Shown piece after piece: positions 1-8,261 of a stretch of DNA of 35,826 bases. A program made the translations under genes and the position numbers. The stretch comes from Sphingobacteriales bacterium (GTDB lineage: Bacteria > Bacteroidota > Bacteroidia > Chitinophagales > Chitinophagaceae): the NCBI GenBank assembly GCA_024640465.1, contig JAHEEX010000010.1:1-35826 (forward strand), given 5' to 3'. A model generated the notes under the pieces. It saw only the letters and a list, made by a program, of their open reading frames with translations, was not told the origin of the DNA and made no database searches. The first letter of the stretch is position 1; the number at the start of each line of letters is the position of its first letter.

Positions 1-387
1 GAAGGAAGGGATCTTACCATTGTCTCTTATGGTTCAACCCTAAGGATAATTGAAGAAGCTGCCCAAACACTTGAGCAATTAAATATAAGTGTAGAAATAG
101 TTGACGTGCAAACCCTGCTGCCCTTTGATATTAATCACCTTATTCTGGAGTCACTTAAGAAAACCAATCGTATTCTCTTTGTTGACGAAGATGTTCCCGG
201 TGGGGCTGCTGCTTATATGTTCAACAAAGTAATGGAAGAGCAAGGTGGATATAAATGGCTGGATGTAGCCCCGAGGACACTAACGGCAAAGGACCACCGC
301 CCGGGTTATGGCAGTGATGGGGACTATTTCGGTAAACCCAATATGGAAGATATTGTGGAGGTTGTTGTTGAAATGATGAAAGAGTGA
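1..387 (+). CDS. 2-oxoacid dehydrogenase E1, beta-type C-terminal end (partial)
   Basis: The reading frame is open from the first base and ends at a TGA at 385-387, so only the last 128 residues are present. They match the C-terminal transketolase domain of E1 beta subunits of pyruvate or branched-chain 2-oxoacid dehydrogenases. Visible signs are ISVEIVDVQTLLPFD near residues 30-44, the VDEDVPGGAAA stretch near 61-71, and the closing HRPGYGSDGDYFGKPN segment. In the family this domain helps form the E1 heterotetramer and contacts the E2 core. In many Bacteroidota the alpha and beta parts are fused in one protein of about 650 residues, and the wording of this tail resembles that form. The window does not show whether this copy is fused. 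The exact 2-oxoacid substrate cannot be told from the tail. Confidence 0.85.
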   Translation, partial: EGRDLTIVSYGSTLRIIEEAAQTLEQLNISVEIVDVQTLLPFDINHLILESLKKTNRILFVDEDVPGGAAAYMFNKVMEEQGGYKWLDVAPRTLTAKDHRPGYGSDGDYFGKPNMEDIVEVVVEMMKE

Positions 388-405
388 TTCTTTGTTCCTT
401 TGCGG

Positions 406-813
406 TTAAATTAAGAATCTGTCCTGCACATTCTCTGTTGGAAGGTAACATAAAGCACTTTTTCCAAACCATCTGTATCGGTTTCGGGCTATTACATTGT
501 AAACGGCATCTCTGATGAAACGGGGGATTATAATAAACACATAAAGTATTTTCCAAACTCCGCCCAAATGAAGTAAAACCCTTAGCGCTCCGGTTGAATG
601 TGTATAGATTTTTTCTCCTTCGAGTAATATAAAAGAATTGAGGCTTGATTCCGGAAGGCCAAAACGGGACAGTGTTCTTTGCCCAAACTCACCCTGAAGA
701 GATGCAAATTTAAACCTGCTTTGTTTATCCCTTTTTAAAATGAATTGTACTGTTCCGTTGCAGAGATTACAAACCCCATCAAAAAGAATAACTAAAGGAA
801 TATTTTTTTCCAT
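406..813 (-). CDS. DCC-family thiol-disulfide oxidoreductase-like protein (DUF393)
   Basis: A 135-residue protein starting at an ATG, with DGVCNLCNG near residues 12-20. This gives the Asp and two Cys (C15, C18) that name the DCC family (DUF393), and it is followed by the usual FKFASLQGE segment. Family members have a predicted thioredoxin-like fold and are assumed to act in thiol redox chemistry, but no substrate is known. The length is typical. The gene is convergent with the E1 gene, with only 18 bases between the two stop codons. It lies downstream of the YebC-type gene on the same strand, separated from it by the hairpin-rich stretch at 909-1027, so it may be transcribed separately. Confidence 0.8.
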   Translation of the reverse strand: MEKNIPLVILFDGVCNLCNGTVQFILKRDKQSRFKFASLQGEFGQRTLSRFGLPESSLNSFILLEGEKIYTHSTGALRVLLHLGGVWKILYVFIIIPRFIRDAVYNVIARNRYRWFGKSALCYLPTENVQDRFLI

Positions 814-908
814 TTTTTTCCGTGATTACTCACAGCAATTAAATTACATTCTTCCTGATCTTCTTTCACATATGTTTACAAATTGAAAGCAAGGTTTTTG
901 GGGGAGCC

Positions 909-932
909 ATGGTTCGTGTACGCACGAACCAT
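909..932. repeat. perfect hairpin 1 of an intergenic hairpin cluster
   Basis: Arms of 10 bases (ATGGTTCGTG and its exact reverse complement) enclose a 4-base loop TACG. No T-run follows on either side, so it does not look like an intrinsic terminator. It shares the core TTCGTG-N4-CACGAA with the hairpin at 947-984. Paired hairpins of this sort resemble REP-like intergenic elements; whether it is repeated elsewhere in the genome cannot be seen here. Confidence 0.7.
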
Positions 933-946
933 CATCGTATAAATTT

Positions 947-984
947 CGTTATCCCGTTTCGTGAAGACACGAATCGGGATAACG
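947..984. repeat. long hairpin 2 of the same cluster
   Basis: Two 17-base arms (947-963 and 968-984) pair with a single T/T mismatch around the loop AAGA. The outer part reads CGTTATCCCG against CGGGATAACG, and the inner part is TTCGTG against CACGAA, the same core as hairpin 1. The arms are too long and regular for chance and lack a terminator T-run. Confidence 0.75.
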
Positions 985-987
985 TGA

Positions 988-1027
988 GAGAAATACCAAA
1001 CTTCAAAAGTTTGCGGTAAAGTTTCTC
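988..1027. repeat. imperfect hairpin 3, directly after the yebC-like stop
   Basis: The arms GAGAAATACCAAACTT (988-1003) and AAGTTT-GC-GGTA-AAG-TTTCTC (1007-1027) pair over a CAA loop with two internal bulges. It begins five bases after the stop codon of the YebC-type gene when read on the minus strand. It may protect that transcript's 3' end or end it weakly, but there is no T-run. It could equally be the outer member of a three-hairpin mobile repeat. Confidence 0.55.
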
Positions 1028-1032
1028 CGGTG

Positions 1033-1755
1033 CTATTTTAGATTATAAAACACTTTCTGCACATCTTCATCCTGCTCCAGTTTATCAACAAGTTTTAAAA
1101 CATCCTGTGATTGTTCTTCATTAAGTTCAACAAGCGTAGTGGGTATCCATTCAAGTTCTGCACTGATGGGTACGATATTCCTTTCTTCCAGCGCTTTTTG
1201 CATATGTCCAAAATCACTAAATCCGCATCGAATAACCAAAACTTCTTCTCCGTTTTCTCCTGTACCTTCTCCCATTTCTTCCAGTCCGGCATCGATCAGT
1301 TCAAGTTCAAGTTCTTCGGGGTTCAGCCCTTCAGGTTTCATTTTAAAACTGCCCATTTTCTTAAATTGGAAGCTTACACTTCCGCTGTTTCCCAGGGCGC
1401 CATTCCCTTTGTTAAAATGGGATTTTACATTCGCAACAGTTCTTACATGATTATCCGTGGCTGTTTCTACCAGTACAGCCACACCATGCGGAGCATAGCC
1501 CTCATATAATATTTCTTCGATATTTTCCATCTCCTTGCCCTGGGCGCGTTTAATAGCCGCTTCCACCCGGTCCTTTGGCATATTTACGCTTTTGGCATTT
1601 TGCATACACCTGCGCAAAGCCGGATTAGTGGCGGGATCGGGGCCTCCTGCTTTTACTGCAATGGCAATTTCTTTTCCAATTCGGGAGAATTGCTTGGCCA
1701 TTTTGTCCCAACGGGCAAACATGGTGGACTTCCTTACTTCAAATATGCGACCCAT
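1033..1755 (-). CDS. YebC/PmpR (TACO1) family protein
   Basis: A 240-residue protein of normal family length. The opening [22 protein letters not shown] and the following [22 protein letters not shown] and [14 protein letters not shown] segments are diagnostic of the YebC/TACO1 family. The central [20 protein letters not shown] segment belongs to its second domain. Family members were described as DNA-binding transcriptional regulators (PmpR) and, more recently, as factors that help ribosomes with difficult peptide sequences (TACO1 and YebC work), so the role is best left as gene-expression factor. The 4-residue insert FEVR near the N-terminus is common in Bacteroidota copies. It appears to be a single-gene unit with a TACCTTTG box upstream at 1797-1804. 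Confidence 0.93.
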   Translation of the reverse strand: MGRIFEVRKSTMFARWDKMAKQFSRIGKEIAIAVKAGGPDPATNPALRRCMQNAKSVNMPKDRVEAAIKRAQGKEMENIEEILYEGYAPHGVAVLVETATDNHVRTVANVKSHFNKGNGALGNSGSVSFQFKKMGSFKMKPEGLNPEELELELIDAGLEEMGEGTGENGEEVLVIRCGFSDFGHMQKALEERNIVPISAELEWIPTTLVELNEEQSQDVLKLVDKLEQDEDVQKVFYNLK

Positions 1756-1796
1756 AATTAAACTGGTAGTTTTTTGGAAATTTTTGTTCAGGGTTG

Positions 1797-1804
1797 CAAA
1801 GGTA
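1797..1804 (-). promoter_or_regulatory. candidate Bacteroidota -7 box before the yebC-like gene
   Basis: Read on the minus strand this is TACCTTTG, a perfect match to the TAnnTTTG consensus, 41 bases before the start codon. The matching TTTG upstream box is not present at 20 bases; the position is occupied by the A/T-rich end of the neighbouring terminator. Confidence 0.45.
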
Positions 1805-1817
1805 ATATAGTCAGGGT

Positions 1818-1850
1818 AAAAAAAAAGCCCCGGGTTTTTTTCCGGGGCTT
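1818..1850 (-). terminator. intrinsic terminator of the amino acid permease gene
   Basis: AAGCCCCGG and CCGGGGCTT pair (1825-1833 with 1842-1850) around an 8-base loop. On the minus strand the stem is followed by nine T residues. It lies 16 bases past the permease stop codon. Confidence 0.9.
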
Positions 1851-1866
1851 GATACTGAATAATTAT

Positions 1867-3396
1867 TTATTGGAAATCCGTTGCTTTAGGAAGAATCTCA
1901 CCGGGAGAATGAAGTTTACTCCTTTTCCGGCTATATCCAAAGTAAACAACCAGTCCGATTATCATCCACAAAAAGGCAAATTGCAGGGTCCGGGAATCAA
2001 TGGCTACGATCATTCCAAGGCAGATTACTGCCCCCAATATCGGAACCAGGGGAACCAATGGGGTTTTGAAAGGGCGCTCCATTTTAGGGCTTTTTCTCCT
2101 CAAAATCCATACACCCAGGCTCACCAGAACAAAGGCAAAGAGGGTTCCGAAGCTTGTTAGATCACCAGCCACATGGCCAGGAACAAAAGCTGCAAAGAGG
2201 CCTACAAAAACAAAAAGTATCCAGTTTGCTTTATACGGGGTCTTATATTTTGGGTGTAACTCGCCAAAAGCTTTAGGGATCAACCCATCATTACTCATGG
2301 TATAAAAAATACGGCTTTGTCCCATCAGCATTACAAGAATTACAGAGGAAAAACCGGCAAGTATCGCTACCGTTACAGCAGTGGCTAACCAGCCATAACC
2401 TGTCATATATTGCGAAATGGCATAGGCAACAGAAGCTTCACGGCCTTTTTCCGGATCTACAAATTCAGACCAGTTAGCAACGCCGGTGAGTACATGTCCA
2501 AAGAGAATATATAAGATAGTACAAACAACCAGCGAGCCCAGAATTCCGATGGGCATGTCCCGCTTGGGATTTTTTGCTTCCTGGGCCGCTGTACTTACCG
2601 CATCAAAACCTATAAAGGCAAAGAACACAATGGCCGCTCCGCCAAGGATTCCTCCCCAGCCATGTTTGAAAAATCCATCATAACTAAACAGAACTTTACC
2701 GGCAGAATCTGTGACGGGTTTTGTTCCTTCAGGTATAAAATATGGGGTATGGTTTTCAGGTTTGATAAACTGCCAGCCAATGGCGATAAAAAGTATAACA
2801 ATGGCCACTTTTACAAATACAATAATGGCATTTACAAAGGCAGACTCCTGAGTTCCTTTGATGAGCAATAATGTAAGTGCCAAAAGAATAATCAATGCCG
2901 GGGCATTAATGATTCCCTGGTGCGCAATGCCTGCTGAATCTGTAAAGCTCTCAAAAGGCGAGTGGCTCCATTCATAAGGGATACTGCCTCCCAACAGCTT
3001 ATTCAGGTATTCGCTCCAGGCAATGGAAACAGTTGCGGCACCTAATGCATATTCCATAATGAGGGCCCAGCCAATAATCCAGGCTATCAGCTCACCCATG
3101 GTAACATAACTGTAAGCATAGGCACTGCCCGCAATGGGAATCATTGCCGCGAACTCAGCATAACAAAGGCCGGCAAATGCACAACCAACTGCTGCTATGA
3201 TAAAAGAAATGGTAACGCCGGGACCAGCAGCCTGGCCAGCAGCGGCTGCTGTTCTGACAAATAAACCCGCGCCAATAATGGCGCCAATTCCGAGTGCGAT
3301 GAGGTTTCCCGCACCTAATGTTCGTTTTAAACCTTTTCCATCGCCTTGTGCCTGGGCCAACATGCCCTCAAGATCTTTTTTTCTGAATAAGCTCAT
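1867..3396 (-). CDS. APC-family amino acid permease
   Basis: A multi-pass inner-membrane amino acid transporter of the APC superfamily, closest in character to cationic amino acid transporters (CAT/YfnA type). The consensus GIGAIIGAGLF of helix 1 is near residues 36-46, followed by about 12 hydrophobic segments and the FFAFIGFDAVSTAAQEAKNP stretch typical of this subgroup. I chose the ATG at 3396 (MSLFRKKDLEGML, 509 residues). The longer frame to 3459 adds 21 residues with no transporter character, while the chosen start matches the usual cytosolic N-terminus. The gene is divergent from the symporter gene at 3573 and closed by the terminator at 1818-1850. The substrate amino acid cannot be read from the sequence. 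Confidence 0.9.
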   Translation of the reverse strand: MSLFRKKDLEGMLAQAQGDGKGLKRTLGAGNLIALGIGAIIGAGLFVRTAAAAGQAAGPGVTISFIIAAVGCAFAGLCYAEFAAMIPIAGSAYAYSYVTMGELIAWIIGWALIMEYALGAATVSIAWSEYLNKLLGGSIPYEWSHSPFESFTDSAGIAHQGIINAPALIILLALTLLLIKGTQESAFVNAIIVFVKVAIVILFIAIGWQFIKPENHTPYFIPEGTKPVTDSAGKVLFSYDGFFKHGWGGILGGAAIVFFAFIGFDAVSTAAQEAKNPKRDMPIGILGSLVVCTILYILFGHVLTGVANWSEFVDPEKGREASVAYAISQYMTGYGWLATAVTVAILAGFSSVILVMLMGQSRIFYTMSNDGLIPKAFGELHPKYKTPYKANWILFVFVGLFAAFVPGHVAGDLTSFGTLFAFVLVSLGVWILRRKSPKMERPFKTPLVPLVPILGAVICLGMIVAIDSRTLQFAFLWMIIGLVVYFGYSRKRSKLHSPGEILPKATDFQ

Positions 3397-3572
3397 ATAG
3401 TTGTTAGTGTTCTGGTAAACAATAAAATTCGAATTTGGAAAGATAAAGATTTCTTTCATTCCTGTTTCTAAAAGATTTTTCTGTTTCTTGCTTGCTGGTT
3501 TTCAGGCTATTTAGCTTAGCGGTAGTAAGTATAAAGCATTTAATATTATATTGCGAGACCAAGAGGACAAAT

Positions 3573-4844
3573 ATGAAGAAAAACGGTAGCAGGCTTACAG
3601 TGTATATTTTTCTGGCTATGATTGTTGGTATCATTATAGGTTACCTTGTTCATGTCAATGCCTCGGCGGAATTCATAAAGAAGTTTTCGGTCAATGCCAA
3701 GCTCCTTACCAGTATTTTTCTCAGGCTGGTTCAAATGATCATTGCCCCTTTGGTTTTTTCTACCCTTGTAGTAGGAATAGCAAAGCTGGGCGATCTTAAA
3801 ACGGTTGGCAGGATAGGCGGAAAGGCCATGCTATGGTTTATAACAGCATCACTTCTTTCATTACTTATAGGTCTGTTTTGGGTAAACCTGCTTCAGCCGG
3901 GTGTTGGTTTTACAGTTGGGAACGAAGATACAGCAGCGGCCGCTGACGTGATCAGTAAAACCAAATCTTTTTCCATTGTAGATTTTGTGAACCATGTTTT
4001 CCCAAGAAGCATTTTTGAAGCGATGGCCACAAATGAAATTCTTCAGATAGTTATATTTTCTATATTTTTTGGCGTGGCAGCAGCGGCCATTGGCGAAAAA
4101 GCAAAGCCACTGATAAAGGCCCTTGAAACATTTTCACACATCATCCTTAAAATGGTTGGTTATGTCATGAATTTTGCCCCACTGGGTGTTTTTGGAGCCA
4201 TTGCGGCTGTTGTGGCAACCTATGGAGTGGAAAGCATTGTAGTTGTGTATCTGAAATATTTTGGGGCATTTTTATTGGGGATATTTTCACTTTGGTTATT
4301 GATGTTCCTGGTTGGGTACCTGATACTCGGTAAAAGGCTTTTTGAACTGATAAAAAGGATCCTGAACCCATTGGCAATTGCTTTCAGTACCACCAGCAGC
4401 GAAGCCGTATTCCCTAAACTGGTGGAAGAACTTGAAGGATTTGGATGCAAGAATAAAATCGTTTCTTTTATACTGCCACTCGGGTATAGTTTTAACCTTG
4501 ACGGTAGTATGATGTATATGACCTTTGCCAGTATTTTTATTGCACAGGTATATGGCGTGCCGCTTAGCCTGGGGACTCAATTGACCATGCTGCTGGTTCT
4601 TATGCTTACCAGTAAAGGCATTGCCGGTGTTCCCCGTGCATCACTGGTGGTAGTTACTGCCACCTGTGCGATGTTTAATATACCACCTGAGGGAATAGCA
4701 CTGATCCTTCCTATTGATCATTTTTGCGATATGTTCAGGTCTATGACCAATGTGATCGGGAATGCTCTTGCAACAACCGCTGTGAGTAAATGGGAAAATG
4801 AATTAACTAACCCTGTTGATATTGAAACTACATACGAAGTTTAA
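3573..4844 (+). CDS. dicarboxylate/amino acid:cation symporter (DAACS family)
   Basis: A 423-residue inner-membrane symporter of the GltP/DctA (glutamate or C4-dicarboxylate with Na+ or H+) family. Signature elements seen are the serine-rich hairpin FSTTSSEAV near 271-279, LPLGYSFNLDGS near 301-312, TSKGIAGVP near 346-354 and DHFCDMFRSMTNVIGN near 382-397, which carry the substrate- and ion-binding residues. I chose the ATG at 3573. The longer frame from 3492 adds 27 residues without family similarity, and AAGAGGAC just before 3573 is weakly Shine-Dalgarno-like. Spacing to the DedA gene is 35 bases, so the two may be cotranscribed. Glutamate versus dicarboxylate preference is not decided here. 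Confidence 0.92.
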   Translation: MKKNGSRLTVYIFLAMIVGIIIGYLVHVNASAEFIKKFSVNAKLLTSIFLRLVQMIIAPLVFSTLVVGIAKLGDLKTVGRIGGKAMLWFITASLLSLLIGLFWVNLLQPGVGFTVGNEDTAAAADVISKTKSFSIVDFVNHVFPRSIFEAMATNEILQIVIFSIFFGVAAAAIGEKAKPLIKALETFSHIILKMVGYVMNFAPLGVFGAIAAVVATYGVESIVVVYLKYFGAFLLGIFSLWLLMFLVGYLILGKRLFELIKRILNPLAIAFSTTSSEAVFPKLVEELEGFGCKNKIVSFILPLGYSFNLDGSMMYMTFASIFIAQVYGVPLSLGTQLTMLLVLMLTSKGIAGVPRASLVVVTATCAMFNIPPEGIALILPIDHFCDMFRSMTNVIGNALATTAVSKWENELTNPVDIETTYEV

Positions 4845-4879
4845 GATTGGAATGATGCGGATTAAAAACCTTTTGAAAC

Positions 4880-5581
4880 ATGTTTGAATTATTGCAGTTT
4901 AACTGGACAGATTTATTGAATCCTGAATTTTATATTCAGAATGGTGGTCTATGGCTTTTTCTTTTTATTGTTTTTGCGGAAACAGGCCTTTTTGCCGGTT
5001 TCTTCCTGCCCGGAGATTCATTACTTTTTGTGGCAGGTATATACAGTAATGAACTCGCCCGCGAGATTTTAGATCTAAATAGTGATTTCCTTAATCTTTT
5101 ATTGATTACAACACTGGTTGTTATTGCAGGTGTAACGGGCAACTTGATAGGTTATTGGTTCGGGTCTAAATCCGGTCCTTATCTGTTTAAAAGGGAAGAC
5201 ACTTTCTTTTTTAAAAAGAAACATCTATTTGCCGCTAAGGACTTTTATGATAAGCATGGCGCTGGTGCAGTGGTGTTTGCCCGCTTCCTGCCATTCATCC
5301 GTACGTTTGCACCAATCATTGCAGGTATTGTGGGAATGGATAAGAAAAAGTTTATGTTCTATAATATTGTTGGTTGCGTTGCCTGGGCCATTTCGATGTT
5401 ATCTGCCGGCCATTACCTGTATATGTTCTTTTTAAAGAGATTTAATTTTGATATAAAAGAACACCTGGAAGCCATCGTTATCCTCATTATCGTTGTAACT
5501 ACAGCCCCTGTTCTCATTAAGGTCTTTACAGGTAACAAAAAGAATAAAACAGAAAACCACCAAAGCCCACCCAATTCCTGA
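4880..5581 (+). CDS. DedA-family membrane protein
   Basis: A 233-residue polytopic inner-membrane protein of the DedA (VTT/SNARE-associated) family. The FAETGLFAGFFLPGDSLLF motif near residues 32-50 and the ARFLPFIRTFAPIIAGIVGM motif near 134-153 carry the conserved acidic and arginine residues of the family. DedA proteins are linked to proton-motive-force homeostasis, and some members to flipping undecaprenyl phosphate or other lipids. Which applies here cannot be told. The C-terminus is a short basic tail rich in Lys and Asn. It sits between the symporter and the MFS gene, with only 5 bases to the latter, suggesting one transcript. Confidence 0.93.
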   Translation: MFELLQFNWTDLLNPEFYIQNGGLWLFLFIVFAETGLFAGFFLPGDSLLFVAGIYSNELAREILDLNSDFLNLLLITTLVVIAGVTGNLIGYWFGSKSGPYLFKREDTFFFKKKHLFAAKDFYDKHGAGAVVFARFLPFIRTFAPIIAGIVGMDKKKFMFYNIVGCVAWAISMLSAGHYLYMFFLKRFNFDIKEHLEAIVILIIVVTTAPVLIKVFTGNKKNKTENHQSPPNS

Positions 5582-5586
5582 ACGGT

Positions 5587-6834
5587 ATGCAACATAAAAA
5601 GCAAGCTGTTTTCAATATTGCCGTCATCGTAGCTGCACTCGGATATTTTGTAGATATCTATGACCTGTTGTTATTTACCATTGTACGGGAACCCAGTCTT
5701 AAAGGGTTGAATGTTCCCGATGGAGGGATGATTGCAGCAAGTACCAAAATCATAAACTGGCAAATGATCGGCTTGCTCATCGGAGGCATCATCTGGGGAA
5801 TAATGGGCGATAAAAAAGGAAGGCTGAGTGTTTTATTTGGATCAATCATGCTCTATTCTGTGGCAAATTTTGCAACCGGCTTTGTACAAACGGTAGACCA
5901 ATACGCCCTGGCCCGTTTTATTGCCGGAGTTGGTCTTGCAGGGGAACTGGGTGCCGGGATCACTTTAGTAAGTGAACTGCTTCCCAAGAATAAAAGAGGT
6001 ATTGGTACTTCACTTGTGGCAGGTATTGGTTTGTTCGGGGCTGTTTTCGCATATTTCATTTATAAGGTTTCGGGCGACTGGCGCCTTTGTTATAAGATTG
6101 GAGGAGGGTTGGGGATTATACTTTTATTGCTGCGCATAAGCGTATCCGAAAGTGGCATGTTTAATACACTTAAGGAAAAAAATATTTCCCGGGGTAATAT
6201 TCTCATGTTCTTTAATAATGCAAAAAGGTTCAGGAAATATTTGCTGGCAATCCTTATTGGCCTGCCCACATGGTTTGTGATTGGCATACTTGTAAATTTC
6301 AGCAACCGTTTTGCAACAGCCCTGTATGGCACTAATAACATTGATTCAGGAAAATCCATTATGTATGCTTATGCAGCCATTGCCATCGGCGATATAATGA
6401 TCGGACTGGTGAGTCAGTATTTTCAAAGCAGAAAGAAAGCCTTATACCTGTATTATGCACTCACTATAGTATCAGGCATATTTTATTTCAGTCCATGGAA
6501 CAATTCTGATGCCTCCATGTATGCAGCCTGTACCGCGCTTGGTTTCAGCACAGGCTTCTGGGCAATATTTGTTACAATGGGAGCGGAACAGTTTGGAACA
6601 AACCTGAGGGCTACTGCTGCAACTACGATACCCAATATGGTACGGGGATCACTTCCTTTAATTAACCTCACTTTTGTTGGGCTCTTTCAGGAAACCTTTA
6701 AATGGGGGATGGTTCAAAGTGCCATGGTTACAGGTGTGATCGTAATGACTATTACCCTTGTTGCTGCATGGTTTACAGAAGAAACATTTCATAAAGACCT
6801 CAATTATATTGAAACCGAGGAAATGTTTCCCTGA
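5587..6834 (+). CDS. MFS transporter
   Basis: A 415-residue major facilitator with about 12 hydrophobic segments. The loop motif GIMGDKKGR near residues 71-79 is the conserved MFS signature between helices 2 and 3. Acidic residues in helix 1 (VDIYD, D23 and D26) and a second RxxA-type helix at ARFIAGVGLAGELGAGI resemble the metabolite:H+ symporter branch. Substrate is unknown. It begins 5 bases after the DedA stop and is followed 33 bases later by the family 9 glycosyltransferase gene, so a run of same-strand genes from 3573 to 7851 is possible. Confidence 0.88.
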   Translation: MQHKKQAVFNIAVIVAALGYFVDIYDLLLFTIVREPSLKGLNVPDGGMIAASTKIINWQMIGLLIGGIIWGIMGDKKGRLSVLFGSIMLYSVANFATGFVQTVDQYALARFIAGVGLAGELGAGITLVSELLPKNKRGIGTSLVAGIGLFGAVFAYFIYKVSGDWRLCYKIGGGLGIILLLLRISVSESGMFNTLKEKNISRGNILMFFNNAKRFRKYLLAILIGLPTWFVIGILVNFSNRFATALYGTNNIDSGKSIMYAYAAIAIGDIMIGLVSQYFQSRKKALYLYYALTIVSGIFYFSPWNNSDASMYAACTALGFSTGFWAIFVTMGAEQFGTNLRATAATTIPNMVRGSLPLINLTFVGLFQETFKWGMVQSAMVTGVIVMTITLVAAWFTEETFHKDLNYIETEEMFP

Positions 6835-6867
6835 TGTATCTTTCAAAATAGTAGCATAATACAAAGT

Positions 6868-7851
6868 ATGAAATTCCTGGTCATACGTTTTTCATCCATA
6901 GGGGATATTGTACTCACAACACCAGTTGTCCGTTGCCTTAAAAAGCAGGTGCCGGGCACTGTCATACACTACCTTACTAAAAAAGGTTTTGGTTCAATCC
7001 TTGAAACCAATCCATATATTGATCAGCTACATTTCCTGGATGATGATATGGAAGGTTTGCTCAATAAATTAAAAGATGAAAACTTTGATGTTATAATTGA
7101 CCTGCATAATAATATGCGAACATTGAGGGTGAAACAGGCACTGAAGAAAAAATCCTTTTCATTTGAAAAGCTGAATGTTCAGAAATGGCTGATGACAAAC
7201 CTCAAATGGAACTTCCTTCCTAACATACACATTGTTGAAAGATACCTTGAAACTGTTTCTTCTTTTGGGGTTGTAAATGACGGGGCAGGATTGGATTATT
7301 TTATTCCCGCAGATCAGTTATCTGTTTATACTCAATTGCCGTTATTATTCCAACAGGGTTTTCTTGGTATGGTAACCGGCGCCGCACATGCAACTAAAAG
7401 GATACCTCTTGATAAGCTTAAAGAGATTTGTAATTCATTAGACTTGCCGATCGTTTTATTGGGTGGGAAAGAAGACCAAAAAACAGGTTCGATTTTATCA
7501 GGTTTGAATCCGGAAAGGATTTTTAATGGCTGTGGTATTTTTACAATAAATGAATCAGCCAGCCTGGTTAAGCAGGCCCGGGTTATACTAACTCCGGATA
7601 CCGGGTTAATGCATATTGCTGCAGCTTTTCAGAAACCGATCGTTGCGGTCTGGGGAAATACAATTCCTCAATTTGGCATGTATCCTTATTCCGGTCATTT
7701 TTCTGCGCCATATATAAATATGGAAGTACCTGGTCTTTCATGCCGACCTTGCTCCAAGATCGGCTATGATTCCTGCCCCAAAAAACATTTCAGGTGTATG
7801 GAGGATCAGGATGTTGCGGCAATAGTCAAAAATATCAGGTCATTCTGGTGA
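6868..7851 (+). CDS. glycosyltransferase family 9 (heptosyltransferase-like)
   Basis: A 327-residue soluble GT-B enzyme of the GT9 family, which adds ADP-heptose to the inner core of lipopolysaccharide in known members. The N-terminal RFSSIGDIVLTTPVVRCLK (7-25) is the acceptor-domain signature. The LTPDTGLMHIAAAFQKP region near 241-257 and the following AVWGNT form the nucleotide-sugar site. An ADP-heptose role fits with hldD, present in the same window at 17650, although the two are not adjacent. The C-terminus contains a Cys-rich stretch, LSCRPCSKIGYDSCPKKHFRC, of the kind often seen in GT9 proteins. The last 17 bases overlap the convergent gene that ends at 7835. Confidence 0.9.
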   Translation: MKFLVIRFSSIGDIVLTTPVVRCLKKQVPGTVIHYLTKKGFGSILETNPYIDQLHFLDDDMEGLLNKLKDENFDVIIDLHNNMRTLRVKQALKKKSFSFEKLNVQKWLMTNLKWNFLPNIHIVERYLETVSSFGVVNDGAGLDYFIPADQLSVYTQLPLLFQQGFLGMVTGAAHATKRIPLDKLKEICNSLDLPIVLLGGKEDQKTGSILSGLNPERIFNGCGIFTINESASLVKQARVILTPDTGLMHIAAAFQKPIVAVWGNTIPQFGMYPYSGHFSAPYINMEVPGLSCRPCSKIGYDSCPKKHFRCMEDQDVAAIVKNIRSFW

Positions 7852-8158
7852 CTTTAAGATACAAGCCTGAAATACTCATATACCGATGTATGGAAATTAC
7901 TCCATAATAGTCCATCGCCATCAGAATGGAAAACAGGATAATCACAAGGACAAGGATGATCTCAATGAGACTCCTGTCTTTATGGTTCATCCTGGAACGG
8001 GTTATAGTCCAGGCAGTTAATATCATGATAACGCCCATTGTGGCAATCGAAAAACCTTCCGTCAATGAAGGCTGCGTCGTAAATACACTAAGGAAAACAC
8101 CGGTAAGTGTAAGTAGTATGCCGGTAATCTTCAACGGTGAGTCGAGATGCTTGGTCAT
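7835..8158 (-). CDS. small hypothetical membrane protein
   Basis: A 107-residue protein from an ATG, with three probable membrane helices: near 10-27 (ITGILLTLTGVFLSVF), 34-52 (GFSIATMGVIMILTAWTI) and 66-82 (IILVLVIILFSILMAMD). A charged loop SRMNHKDRS lies between helices 2 and 3. I do not recognise a family. The stop codon region overlaps the 3' end of the convergent glycosyltransferase gene by 17 bases. Its membrane-protein character in a complete ATG-to-stop frame, outside any other gene, supports it being real. Confidence 0.6.
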   Translation of the reverse strand: MTKHLDSPLKITGILLTLTGVFLSVFTTQPSLTEGFSIATMGVIMILTAWTITRSRMNHKDRSLIEIILVLVIILFSILMAMDYYGVISIHRYMSISGLYLKVTRMT

Positions 8159-8206
8159 GGGGATACGGATTATACCAATATAACGACCCGTATATACGAA
8201 TAGTAT

Positions 8207-8241
8207 AAAAAATAGCCTGCAGGCAAGGCTTGCAGGCTATT
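8207..8241 (-). terminator. intrinsic terminator of mdh
   Basis: AATAGCCTGCA (8211-8221) and TGCAGGCTATT (8231-8241) form a perfect 11-base-pair stem with a 9-base loop. On the minus strand it is followed by six T residues. It lies 20 bases past the mdh stop codon. Confidence 0.9.
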
Positions 8242-8261
8242 GTATCTTTGGAAATTTTTAG

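Noticed and set aside
398-409. CTTTGCGGTTAA, also present at 12707-12718
   Set aside because: Two 12-base copies after unrelated genes are too little to claim a functional element; they may be weak promoter-like or chance matches.
1111-1509. 132-residue plus-strand frame inside the yebC-like gene
   Set aside because: It is the antisense shadow of a clearly conserved minus-strand gene and has no recognisable domain.
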